A DNA stretch of 63,418 nucleotides from an uncultured Bacteroidales bacterium (GTDB lineage Bacteria > Bacteroidota > Bacteroidia > Bacteroidales > Muribaculaceae): NCBI GenBank assembly GCA_902777835.1, contig CACYVC010000026.1, positions 1-63,418 of the forward strand, given 5' to 3'. Under the pieces are notes generated by a model. It saw only the letters and a program-made list of their open reading frames with translations, was not told where the DNA came from and searched no databases. The first letter of the stretch is position 1. Every line of letters starts with the position of its first letter. Of this stretch, positions 16,660-24,222 are shown piece by piece. Both the position numbers and the translations under genes were made by a program.

Positions 16660-18258
16660 ATGAATATTGAGAAATTGACAATAACAGGTGTTAAAGCTAT
16701 TGTAAATATGCATAGCAATATTCAGGATGTTAAAAATGCTTTAGAGCAAAAGATAAACCTTTATGAGTATTCTGATAACTTAAGACCAATTACTTTAAAT
16801 CTTAGTTCTGTTCTTAGAGTATGTTTGCTTGCAGGATTAAGCGATAATTGCAAAAGAAATTCAAATGATTTGGATGGCTTGCCTGTGGATTCAACTCCAT
16901 ACGCAACAACATTTTTCTCTAAGGCCGATATAGGAAGCATGTTTGAGGCATTACTGAAATTGCGTTATCACGATGTCGATGACGTTGACTGGAGTATTCC
17001 TGCAAATGTGAGCAAGGCAATTGGGCGTGAAATATTGCGAGGGCGTGACATTCTTATGCAAGAGGGTGGTATTGATGCTTGGCTGTGTAATACCCCTCTA
17101 CGAGGTGGCGGTTCATTGACGGATGAAATACCAGAGCTGAATCTTAGGATTGGTGAATATGAAAACGGCATGGACGCTTTCCTTGACATCAACACGCGGG
17201 CTATTGCTAATACTCAAGTGCTCGTGGCTGGCACCACCGGCTCTGGCAAAACAAACCTACTGGCGGTACTCATCAATCAAATACGCTCTTGCTCAAGCGA
17301 TAGTCATTATCCAGTTAATTTCTTGCTCTTTGACTACAAAGGGGAGTTCAGCGACCCCGATAATGCTGCCTGGCTTGAGAAATTTGATACTGATGAAAAA
17401 GCGATCTTGCGACCTGTGGAGCGTCCTTTGCCATTCACACCGTTCACCGATTTCACAGGCAAGCCCATAAATGAGGTGAATATGTACGCAACAACACTAT
17501 CAAGTGCCTTACGTGCTATTGCACCAACCACAATTAGTGCCAAGATGGAGAATCGACTTGCAGTGGCCATTATTAATGCTTATAAGGTGAAGAACTTTAA
17601 ACCTATAACTTTCAAGGAGATACTTCAGTATTATCTTGCACCTCTACCTGAGAACAAGAGAAATGAAAGCGATAGTGTGACATCGGCGTTAGAGCAGTTG
17701 ATACGTGCTAATCTTTTTGAGGAAGAAGATAGAATTGACCTGATAAATGACTGTTATATCATAGACTTGGGAAGATTCCCAAAAGATGAGATTTTGGCTA
17801 AGGCAATAGTCTATTTTGTTATATCTAAACTTAACAACATTTATGAGAATCTGCCTAAGCAAGCGGTAAATGATGAGAGAGTGGAGTTAAGGCATTTCAC
17901 GATTATTGATGAGGCACATTATATGCTTGGTTTTGAGAATAAACCGCTGCAAAACCTTATCGCTGTGGGGCGTAATAAGGGTATGAGCATCATTCTTGCT
18001 ACTCAAAACATGGAAAGCTTCAAGAGCAAGCATTTCGACTTTTACGCCAATGCTCAATATCCTCTCATCATGAAACAACAGCAACAGAATGATGCGGTGA
18101 TACGTGACCTTTTCGGGGTATCAGGAAATGGCTTGCAAGAACTCAAGCAAGCGATAACAGGCCTGCAAAAGGGAGAGCTAATAACAAGAGATGCCACTAA
18201 TGCAGCACTTGGAATTGGAAAAACATGGCAAAAGATTAAAGTAACTCATTTAATTTGA
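16660..18258 (+). CDS. HerA/FtsK-like ATP-binding protein (DUF87 type)
   Basis: About 532 residues. Walker A VLVAGTTGSGKTN lies near residues 187-199, followed by LLFDYKGEFSD near 220 and Walker B TIIDEAHYMLG near 413-423. ILATQNMESF near 445 matches sensor regions of HerA/FtsK hexameric DNA translocases. The N-terminal 180 residues hold the barrel-like region of such proteins. I took the ATG at 16660, 5 bp after the SMC-like gene; a TTG at 16651 is also in frame. HerA-type pumps drive DNA through nucleases or modification complexes; here it probably acts with the DndD-like protein. Confidence 0.85.
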   Translation: MNIEKLTITGVKAIVNMHSNIQDVKNALEQKINLYEYSDNLRPITLNLSSVLRVCLLAGLSDNCKRNSNDLDGLPVDSTPYATTFFSKADIGSMFEALLKLRYHDVDDVDWSIPANVSKAIGREILRGRDILMQEGGIDAWLCNTPLRGGGSLTDEIPELNLRIGEYENGMDAFLDINTRAIANTQVLVAGTTGSGKTNLLAVLINQIRSCSSDSHYPVNFLLFDYKGEFSDPDNAAWLEKFDTDEKAILRPVERPLPFTPFTDFTGKPINEVNMYATTLSSALRAIAPTTISAKMENRLAVAIINAYKVKNFKPITFKEILQYYLAPLPENKRNESDSVTSALEQLIRANLFEEEDRIDLINDCYIIDLGRFPKDEILAKAIVYFVISKLNNIYENLPKQAVNDERVELRHFTIIDEAHYMLGFENKPLQNLIAVGRNKGMSIILATQNMESFKSKHFDFYANAQYPLIMKQQQQNDAVIRDLFGVSGNGLQELKQAITGLQKGELITRDATNAALGIGKTWQKIKVTHLI

Positions 18259-18265
18259 TAATATC

Positions 18266-18883
18266 ATGAAAAAATTGAAAAAAGCTTATGAGGCAATCGA
18301 AATGCTCAATAAATTGGGTTTGCCGGTGAGCAAAGAGCAGAAAGACGCTTTGGCAAAAATGGAAAACAGCTATTTGAAGCGTGAAGTTATACCATTCATT
18401 GAGCAGGAAGTACAAAAAAAGGTAGAGGGCTTTTACAATGAATTCTACATCTATGTTTCTTATAGTAAGGATAATGCCGTAAAGGTGTCTCTTATTGATA
18501 ATACAAATAATAGTTCTAAAAATAGGCGAAGTGCAAAAGCCAAATCAACCAAAACAAGGAAATTCACTATTAGAGTAATATTTCCCAATGGTCGGGCGAT
18601 TTGTCACAAACAAGTGCTTAACACTTTGATTGAAGTGGTAGAATTTGCTGGCCCCGAAAATGTGATGAATCTTAAAATCCCTAGTGTGACAGGAAATTTG
18701 GTGTCTCCCGAATTAGTTGACCACCCTACTTATTCTCGTTCACAAAAAAGACTATCTACTGGGCATTATATTCAAACTAATTCAGGAACTGACAGGAAAT
18801 TTGCACAAATCAACACAATCAATAAAAAACTAAAGTTAGGCTTAAAGGTCGAAAAGGTTTTAATTGACAAACCTGACCAGTAA
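18266..18883 (+). CDS. Unrecognised last protein of the restriction island
   Basis: A 205-residue basic protein, 7 bp after the HerA-like gene. Residues 1-60 are helical (KKLKKAYEAIEMLNKLGLPV); a Ser/Lys-rich linker follows (NNSSKNRRSAKAKSTKTRK). The C-terminal 100 residues (FTIRVIFPNGRAICHKQVLN, then HPTYSRSQKRLSTGHYIQTN) look like a compact beta-rich domain. I recall similar C-terminal domains in proteins linked to restriction systems but cannot name the family. The basic linker suggests nucleic-acid contact. It probably completes the operon. Confidence 0.65.
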   Translation: MKKLKKAYEAIEMLNKLGLPVSKEQKDALAKMENSYLKREVIPFIEQEVQKKVEGFYNEFYIYVSYSKDNAVKVSLIDNTNNSSKNRRSAKAKSTKTRKFTIRVIFPNGRAICHKQVLNTLIEVVEFAGPENVMNLKIPSVTGNLVSPELVDHPTYSRSQKRLSTGHYIQTNSGTDRKFAQINTINKKLKLGLKVEKVLIDKPDQ

Positions 18884-19204
18884 TTGGCTAGAAGAAATAT
18901 TGATTTCGTTTTTGAAAATCTCACAAAGCTGCACCTCTAAGGGTGAGAAAGCACAGAAGAGCTCAAAAGAACAGAATTTATGTTCTTATGTCCCACCAAG
19001 TGGGTGGGTTATGTCCTTCTGTCTAAACAAGAAGAGTAGTCAAAGGAGATTCGTGGCATTCGCAAGATTCTCAGTTTTATTCAAAAAGTGTCCCACACTA
19101 CTTGTAGGTCCGTTCCTCGTTCCACCTTCCTCGTTCCACAAAAAAATGGTCCTTCTGTCTAAACAAGTGTGGGCCCATTCCACCTTCCACGTTCCACTTT
19201 CCAC
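18884..19204. other. Non-coding right edge of the restriction island
   Basis: No gene. It holds a hairpin around 18990-19008 (CCACC and GGTGG arms), a 19-bp perfect direct repeat (GTCCTTCTGTCTAAACAAG at 19013-19031 and 19149-19167), and two short 7-bp arrays of GTTCCAC/CTTCCAC type (about 19111-19138 and 19177-19204). Confidence 0.6.
19111..19204 (+). repeat. Two short 7-bp arrays, GTTCCAC/CTTCCAC family
   Basis: Four units lie near 19111-19138 (GTTCCTC, GTTCCAC, CTTCCTC, GTTCCAC) and four near 19177-19204 (ATTCCAC, CTTCCAC, GTTCCAC, TTTCCAC). Each is followed by a run of seven A residues and ATGG, so the segment itself looks duplicated. Confidence 0.75.
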
Positions 19205-19233
19205 AAAAAAATGGCATTGCTGCCATTTTTTTT
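19205..19233. terminator. Strong hairpin terminator closing the restriction island
   Basis: A perfect 12-bp stem AAAAAAATGGCA / TGCCATTTTTTT with loop TTGC and eight T residues. It can act in both directions and separates the island from the HU gene. Confidence 0.85.
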
Positions 19234-19470
19234 GGTGCAAAAATGCTGAAAATGAGAAAAAAACTAAAAAAAACGATAATTTTTTGTGAATAATATGCTG
19301 TAATTAAAAAAAAAGTACGATATTTGCAGTTGCAAAAATTGAGGGTATTGTTTATCTGCTTGTTTTTTAGGCGTTTTGCTCGTTTTTGAAGACAAGTGAG
19401 AGTATGATGCGACCTCAAATTTTAGAGAGTAACAATGAATTTTATAAATAAACTTTAAATTTTTACTAAA

Positions 19471-19746
19471 ATGACTAAAGCAGATATCGTAAGCGAAATC
19501 GCTAAATCAACAGGCATTGACAAAGCATCAGTGTTGGAGACAATTGAGAAATTTATGGAGACCGTTAAAGATTCACTCGCTGAGGGTGAGAACGTTTATC
19601 TGAGAGGCTTCGGCAGCTTCATCGTGAAGACCCGCTCGCAGAAGACCGCTCGCAACATCTCTAAGAACACTGCTATCATCATTCCAGAGCACAAGATCCC
19701 AGCTTTCAAGCCAGCTAAGGTGTTCATGGAGCAAGTGAAGAAATAA
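19471..19746 (+). CDS. HU-family histone-like DNA-binding protein
   Basis: A 91-residue protein, the normal HU size. The helical N-terminus (MTKADIVSEIAKSTG) is followed by the beta-arm region (YLRGFGSFIVKTRSQKTARN), including the GFGSF and R-K/T-ARN signatures. The C-terminus PAFKPAKVFMEQVKK is typical. It binds and bends DNA as a dimer and shapes the nucleoid. A promoter-like GATATTTG lies about 150 bp upstream. Its position before RNase G is conserved in Bacteroidetes. Confidence 0.95.
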   Translation: MTKADIVSEIAKSTGIDKASVLETIEKFMETVKDSLAEGENVYLRGFGSFIVKTRSQKTARNISKNTAIIIPEHKIPAFKPAKVFMEQVKK

Positions 19747-19785
19747 TTATCGATACAGAAGTTAAATTTCTAAAGATCAAATAAA

Positions 19786-19878
19786 ATGCCAAGCGGAAAA
19801 AAGAGAAAAGGCCACAAGATGGCTACGCATAAGCGCAAAAAAAGACTTAGAAAGAACCGCCACAAGAACAAGAAGTAA
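19786..19878 (+). CDS. 30-residue basic protein (AURKAIP1/COX24-like, probable ribosome-associated)
   Basis: A 30-codon ORF with a normal ATG, TAA stop and extreme Lys/Arg content: MPSGKKRKGHKM, then ATHKRKKRLRKNRHK. From memory the same short protein is conserved before RNase G in many Bacteroidetes and is annotated as an AURKAIP1/COX24-domain protein, related to small ribosomal proteins such as bS22. It starts 40 bp after HU, and a strong terminator follows. A ribosomal role is inference. Confidence 0.75.
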   Translation: MPSGKKRKGHKMATHKRKKRLRKNRHKNKK

Positions 19879-19903
19879 TTCTTTCTAGATGACTCTATAG
19901 AAG

Positions 19904-19976
19904 GAACAAGCCAATGGATGGATGCTCTTGTGTGCTGTGTGCCATGACGGGTGACATTGATTGGCTTGTTCTTTTT
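19904..19976 (+). terminator. Long-loop hairpin terminator after the small basic protein
   Basis: A perfect 12-bp stem (GAACAAGCCAAT and its complement) spans a 44-nt loop and is followed by TTTTT. The unusually long loop could itself fold. Confidence 0.75.
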
Positions 19977-20099
19977 ATACACAATGCAGTCCTCTGTAGC
20001 TGAGGACTTGATCCCCACTCCTGCCGAGCCACTTGATTATATATTAATGTGTGTGGCGACCGTGTGACGGTTAGGCGAGAGTACACTAAAAAATTCACA

Positions 20100-21737
20100 A
20101 TGAAAAGTGAACTGATTGTTGACGTACGGCCCACAAGCATCAGCACTGCCTTGCTCGAAGACGGAAGGCTGATGTCGCTTCAAAAGGAGACGCGCGACGC
20201 CTCCTATGCAGTGGGTAACCTCTATTTTGCCAAGGTAAAGAAACTCATGCCGGGCCTGAATGCCGCGTTTGTGAACGTGGGATATGGCAAGGAGGCTTTT
20301 CTTCATTACCTTGATTTGGGCTCACAATTCAACAGCTATTGCGAGTTTGTCAAGCAGCTTAAAGAGAGCGGGGGCAAGCGCCCGGTGAACCTCTCGAAGA
20401 TGAAGCTGCAGCCCGATATCGACAAGCATGGTTCAGTGACCGACGTGCTCACGCAAGGACAGGAACTGATAGTGCAGATATCTAAGGAGCCGATATCGAC
20501 CAAAGGTCCGCGCCTGACGACCGAAATCACCTTCACAGGCAGGTTTCTGGTGCTGATACCGTTTAACAACAAGATTCTGGTATCGCAAAAGATTAAGGAC
20601 CGCGCCGAGAAGATGCGCCTGCGCCGCCTGGTGGAGAGCATCAAGCCAAAGAACTTTGGCATCATAGTCAGGACCTCGGCCGAGGGCAAGCGCGCCGCCG
20701 AGCTCAACAGCGAGCTGCGAGTGCTCATGAAATGCTGGGAAGAGAGCGTCGCTAAGATTAACTACAGCACCGCGCCAAGTCTGCTTTATGAGGAGGACAG
20801 CAGGGCAGTGAGTTTGATACGCGACATCTTCAGCCCCGATTTCGAGAGCATACATGTGAATGATGCCGAGATTTTTGAGCAGATTCACAACTACGTGAGC
20901 CTAATCGCCCCCGAGCGTGGCGACATCGTGAAGATTTACAGCGACGACATGCCCATCTTCGACAAGTTTAATGTCACCAGGCAGATGAAGTCGTCGTTTG
21001 GAAAAACGGTTTCGTTCCGTTCGGGCGCATACATAATTATTGAAAGCACCGAGGCATTGCACGTCATCGATGTGAACTCGGGTAACAGGTCACGCAAGAC
21101 TACCGACCAGGAGAGCAACGCTCTCGACGTGAACCTGCTGGCAGCCGACGAGATAGCGCGCCAGTTCAGGCTCCGCGACATGGGAGGCATCATAGTCATC
21201 GACTTCATCGACATGGCCAAGAGCGAGCACCGTCAAGCCCTCTACGACCACATGCGAGAAGTGATGCAGAAAGACCGAGCCAGGCACAACATCTTGCCAC
21301 TGAGCAAGTTTGGCTTGATGCAGATTACCCGCCAGCGAGTGCGCCCCGCGCTCGACATCGTCACTAGCGAGACGTGCCCCTCTTGTGGAGGTAAAGGGGA
21401 GATCATGCCTTCGCTGCTTTTCACCGACCGCCTCAAGGACAAGATTGACTACCTTGTCAATGACCTGGGCGTGAAAGGTTTTGTTATGTATGTCCATCCA
21501 TTTGTCGATGCCTATCTCAAGAAGGGCCTTATCAGCCTTTACATGAAATGGCGTAGAGAGTACGGGCGCAAATTCAGAATCATGCCCGACCAAGACCTCG
21601 CCTACCTGCAATACCGAGTCATCGACAACAAAAAGCAGGAAATTGACCTTAGCGAAGAGAAAGACACTAGCAGTTCCTCGAGCAAGAAGGAAAACCGGCT
21701 CAGGAAGCAAAACGAACTAGAAGACGATGGCGAGTGA
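20100..21737 (+). CDS. rng: Ribonuclease G (Rne/Rng family)
   Basis: About 545 residues. The N-terminal S1-like region (NLYFAKVKKLMPGLNAAFVN) is followed by the RNase-H-like catalytic part with HVIDVNSGNRS near residue 320 and GGIIVIDFIDM near 360, which supply the metal-binding Asp residues. The zinc-link motif TCPSCGGKG lies near 425. A charged Ser-rich tail ends the protein. It cuts single-stranded RNA in rRNA and mRNA processing. I chose the ATG at 20100 (MKSELIVDVRP, the usual N-terminus) over an in-frame GTG at 20049. Confidence 0.93.
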   Translation: MKSELIVDVRPTSISTALLEDGRLMSLQKETRDASYAVGNLYFAKVKKLMPGLNAAFVNVGYGKEAFLHYLDLGSQFNSYCEFVKQLKESGGKRPVNLSKMKLQPDIDKHGSVTDVLTQGQELIVQISKEPISTKGPRLTTEITFTGRFLVLIPFNNKILVSQKIKDRAEKMRLRRLVESIKPKNFGIIVRTSAEGKRAAELNSELRVLMKCWEESVAKINYSTAPSLLYEEDSRAVSLIRDIFSPDFESIHVNDAEIFEQIHNYVSLIAPERGDIVKIYSDDMPIFDKFNVTRQMKSSFGKTVSFRSGAYIIIESTEALHVIDVNSGNRSRKTTDQESNALDVNLLAADEIARQFRLRDMGGIIVIDFIDMAKSEHRQALYDHMREVMQKDRARHNILPLSKFGLMQITRQRVRPALDIVTSETCPSCGGKGEIMPSLLFTDRLKDKIDYLVNDLGVKGFVMYVHPFVDAYLKKGLISLYMKWRREYGRKFRIMPDQDLAYLQYRVIDNKKQEIDLSEEKDTSSSSSKKENRLRKQNELEDDGE

Positions 21738-21796
21738 CGCCACACTTCAACGACATCCCTGCCCATACCTCGGCGGGGATGTTTTTTTTGTCTCGA

Positions 21797-21886
21797 GGAA
21801 GGTGGAAGGTGGAAAGTGGAAAGTGGAAAGTGGAAAGTGGAAGGTGGAAGGCTTTATCGTTCCACATTCCTCGTCCCTCGTTCCAC
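21797..21886 (+). repeat. 7-bp arrays in inverted orientation, GGAAAGT family
   Basis: Eight units of GGAAGGT/GGAAAGT (21797-21852) are followed, 6 bp later, by four units of the complementary type (GTTCCAC, ATTCCTC, GTCCCTC, GTTCCAC, 21859-21886). The arms could form a hairpin. The right arm ends 6 bp from the LysO stop codon at 21893. Confidence 0.85.
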
Positions 21887-21892
21887 GGATTG

Positions 21893-22495
21893 CTACAATC
21901 CTGCGAAGAAGGTGACGAGCAAGGGCACGCTGAAATCGACGATGAAGCCGTGGAAGATGGAGACGATGACCAGGTCTTTGCCGCAGGCGCGGGTGATGAT
22001 GGGGAGAGTGGTGTCCATAGTGGTGGCGCCGCCTACCGAGATGGGCGCCAATTTGCCAAACCACCGCACCATCAATGGCGCTCCAAGCAGGGTGATGACT
22101 TCGCGCACAATATTGGCAAGCAGCGCTACGGTGCCCAGTTCGGCACCTTTATATTGGGTTATTAGCACGCTCGAGAGCGAGTAGTAGCCCATTCCCGAAC
22201 CCACAGCAAGGCAGTCGCTGAGCGAGCGGTTAGGGAGTAGGAGGGTGGTGATGGCACATCCTGCCAGAGTGCCCACAATGGTCATCAATGGCAGTAGCAT
22301 ATATAGGCGGTTGAGGCGCTTGAACTTCGTGAAAATCTCGGCATCGTTGCCAATCATAAAGCCCACAAGGAAGATGAGGGCACACAGCGTGATGTAGCTG
22401 ATGTTGCCCAGGCTGCTCATGGGTGGCAGCAGGTGGGTGACACCCACTATGATGCCTGCAATAAAGAATGCTACGATGATTAGACTGCCTTTCAT
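21893..22495 (-). CDS. LysO-family transporter, C-terminal subunit
   Basis: About 200 residues, nearly all hydrophobic, with some six membrane segments. MIGNDAEIF near residue 53 and GSGMGYYSLSS near 106 are hallmarks of the LysO (YbjE, DUF340) lysine exporter C-terminal domain, as is GGATTMDTTLPII near 160. The ATG at 22495 overlaps the stop codon of the preceding gene by 4 bp (ATGA). In E. coli both parts are one protein; here they are two genes. It probably exports lysine or toxic lysine analogues. Confidence 0.85.
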   Translation of the reverse strand: MKGSLIIVAFFIAGIIVGVTHLLPPMSSLGNISYITLCALIFLVGFMIGNDAEIFTKFKRLNRLYMLLPLMTIVGTLAGCAITTLLLPNRSLSDCLAVGSGMGYYSLSSVLITQYKGAELGTVALLANIVREVITLLGAPLMVRWFGKLAPISVGGATTMDTTLPIITRACGKDLVIVSIFHGFIVDFSVPLLVTFFAGL

Positions 22496-22770
22496 CGCTT
22501 GCCTCCTTCCTTGTGCCTGATGTACTTCCACAGCGCCCATGCCAGGGCTATGCTGCCTGCCGTGCCGGCAATAGAGAGCAGCAGCGCCTCTAGGCCTAGG
22601 TCTTTGAGACCCTCAATAACGGCAGGGTTCTCGCCGGCTTCCACGCCCAGAAAGAACAGCAGCGCCCACACCAGCACAATGAGCAATGTGTTGATGAACT
22701 TGAACGTGCGCTTGCGCAAAAGCCACCCAGTGGCAATGCCGGCCGCCATTATGAGAATAATCTGCAGCAT
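22492..22770 (-). CDS. LysO-family transporter, N-terminal subunit
   Basis: About 92 residues with three membrane segments (MLQIILIMAAGIATGWLLRK, then LLIVLVWALLFFLGVEAGEN). FLGVEAGEN is typical of the LysO N-terminal half. I chose the ATG at 22770 because the longer ORF start at 22809 would lie upstream of the -7 promoter box. With the next gene it forms a two-gene unit that together equals one LysO. Confidence 0.8.
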   Translation of the reverse strand: MLQIILIMAAGIATGWLLRKRTFKFINTLLIVLVWALLFFLGVEAGENPAVIEGLKDLGLEALLLSIAGTAGSIALAWALWKYIRHKEGGKR

Positions 22771-22779
22771 AAATCGTTG

Positions 22780-22787
22780 CAAATGTA
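22780..22787 (-). promoter_or_regulatory. Sigma-ABfr -7 box of the lysO pair, very close to the start codon
   Basis: The minus strand reads TACATTTG only 9 bp before the ATG at 22770, so the mRNA would have almost no leader. Confidence 0.55.
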
Positions 22788-22827
22788 CGCAATTACCCGC
22801 AATCCACAACTATCATCGGCAAAAAAG

Positions 22828-22858
22828 TTGGAGAAGAAGATAAAAACCACTAATTTTG
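22828..22858 (+). promoter_or_regulatory. Sigma-ABfr promoter of the C_GCAxxG_C_C gene
   Basis: TTG (22828-22830) and TAATTTTG (22851-22858) are 20 bp apart. It diverges from the lysO promoter. Confidence 0.65.
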
Positions 22859-22871
22859 TCGTGAAAAAACA

Positions 22872-23264
22872 ATGTCTATGGAAACAAGAAAACACTTAGC
22901 GGCCGAGAGAAAGAAAACGTGTAATTGCGCTCAGGCGGTGATCGCCACCTACGCTGACCTCGCGGGCATCGACGAGGAGACGGCGATGGCGCTGGGCAAC
23001 GCCTTCGGCAGCGGCATGGGTAACATGGAAGGCACCTGCGGTGCGCTCACTGGAGCAGCAATGGTAGTGGGCCTTGCTACCCGCGACAAACTCCGCTCTC
23101 GCCAAGTGATGAGCAAGATAATGAACGAGTTTCATGCGCGCAACGGCGCTACGCAGTGCAAGTTGCTAAAAGGAGTAGGCACAGGCAAAGTGCTTCGCTC
23201 CTGTGAGGGCTGCGTGGCCGACGCCAGCGAGCTGCTCGAAAAAGAACTCTTTGACAATGCATAA
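22872..23264 (+). CDS. C_GCAxxG_C_C family redox protein
   Basis: A 130-residue protein showing the pattern that names the family: CNCAQAV near residue 17, GTCGALTGA near 57-65, TQCKLL near 97 and SCEGCV near 114-119. These Cys residues are thought to bind a cofactor or act in redox chemistry; the exact reaction is not established. The last codons (NA then TAA) are part of the first unit of the following 7-bp array, as in the MATE gene. Confidence 0.85.
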   Translation: MSMETRKHLAAERKKTCNCAQAVIATYADLAGIDEETAMALGNAFGSGMGNMEGTCGALTGAAMVVGLATRDKLRSRQVMSKIMNEFHARNGATQCKLLKGVGTGKVLRSCEGCVADASELLEKELFDNA

Positions 23265-23400
23265 TTGGTAATGCATAATGCATAATGCACAATGCACAAT
23301 GCATAATTGGCAATGCATAATGCACAATTGGCAATGCACAATGCTCAATGCATAATTGGCAATGCATAATGCATAATGCACAATTCATAATTGATAATGC
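23256..23400 (+). repeat. 7-bp tandem array, AATGCAC/AATTGGC family (about 20 units)
   Basis: Twenty full units in uninterrupted 7-bp phase, mixing AATGCAT, AATGCAC, AATTGGC and AATTCAT. The stop codon of the preceding gene (23262-23264) lies inside it. Confidence 0.92.
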
Positions 23401-23484
23401 TTACTGTCGAGTGCCGCGCTTGTGGCGCAATATAAAACCATCTCTGTTATTGGCTTTTTTGGGCGGTTGTGCTTGAGCATAGCC

Positions 23485-23624
23485 GATTCCCGATTCCCGA
23501 TCTCCGATCCACCTTCCCCGTTCCACGTTCCCCGTTCCACTTTCCACGTTCCCCGTTCCACGTTCCCCGTTCCCCGTTCCACCTTCCACCTTCCACTTTC
23601 CACCTTCCACGTTCCACCTTCCAC
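23485..23624 (+). repeat. 7-bp tandem array, GTTCCAC/GTTCCCC/CTTCCAC family (20 units)
   Basis: Twenty consecutive units in strict phase, starting as GATTCCC and drifting to GTTCCCC, GTTCCAC and CTTCCAC. Confidence 0.92.
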
Positions 23625-23964
23625 AAAAACTTTTTATGCCCTGATTAAACCCTCATTCACTTTACTAGTCAAAGGCCACAAAATGGAGGAAAAAACTGGT
23701 TGCGCAGGAGCGCGCTGGGACCAGCGTTTTGGGTCAAAGAATGTGGCATGATAATTAGGCAAAAAGTGCCGCCACATTGTTAAAAAAGGTCATTTTGTGT
23801 TTCTAAGTTGCTAGTTTTAAGCCTCGTTAAGTAATTTTTGCACAAAAAATGGGTGCTTGTGCACAAAATGTTTGGCTTTTGCTTTTCTATTTGAAAAATA
23901 ATGCCTTACTTTGCACCGCAAAATTTGGAAATAATTTATTTAACAATTTAAAATTCATACAATT
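23625..23964. other. Non-coding region upstream of acpP
   Basis: About 340 bp of AT-rich leader without a gene. A near-consensus -7 box TTACTTTG lies at 23906-23913, about 50 bp before acpP. Confidence 0.5.
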
Positions 23965-24201
23965 ATGTCAGAAATTCAAGAAAGAGTAACAGCGATTATC
24001 GTTGAGAAATTGGGTGTTAGTGAGTCACAAGTCACTCCTGAGGCAACATTTGCACAGGATCTCGGTGCCGACAGTCTCGACACTGTAGAGCTCATCATGG
24101 AGCTTGAGAAGGAATTTGACATTACTATCCCCGATGCTGAGACCGAGAAGATTCAAACAGTGGGCGACGCTGTTTCTTTCATCGAGGCTGCTAAAGCTTG
24201 A
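23965..24201 (+). CDS. acpP: Acyl carrier protein
   Basis: A 78-residue acidic four-helix protein. The [12 protein letters not shown] motif holds Ser37, the site of 4'-phosphopantetheine attachment. It carries growing acyl chains in type II fatty acid synthesis in the cytoplasm. It lies 21 bp before fabF. Confidence 0.97.
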   Translation: MSEIQERVTAIIVEKLGVSESQVTPEATFAQDLGADSLDTVELIMELEKEFDITIPDAETEKIQTVGDAVSFIEAAKA

Positions 24202-24222
24202 TAGAAATACATCTCCTTATTT

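Noticed and set aside
14427-18258. A complete Dnd phosphorothioation system
   Set aside because: Only a DndD-like ATPase and a small associated protein are present; the cysteine desulfurase and DndC-type sulfur transferase are absent.
10184-18883. BREX or DISARM
   Set aside because: No PglZ-type phosphatase, BrxC, or DUF1998 helicase pair is encoded; the methyltransferase is a type III Mod.
18864-19289. A 141-residue plus-strand ORF after the restriction island
   Set aside because: It runs through direct repeats, a 7-bp array and the terminator hairpin; no domain.
20049-20099. GTG start for RNase G at 20049
   Set aside because: The extra 17 residues are unlike the family; ATG at 20100 gives the standard N-terminus.
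21893-22770. lysO broken by a frameshift
   Set aside because: The two parts have separate start codons with a clean ATGA overlap, and split LysO genes are usual in Bacteroidetes.
23256-23624. CRISPR array
   Set aside because: Units are 7 bp with no spacers and no cas genes nearby.
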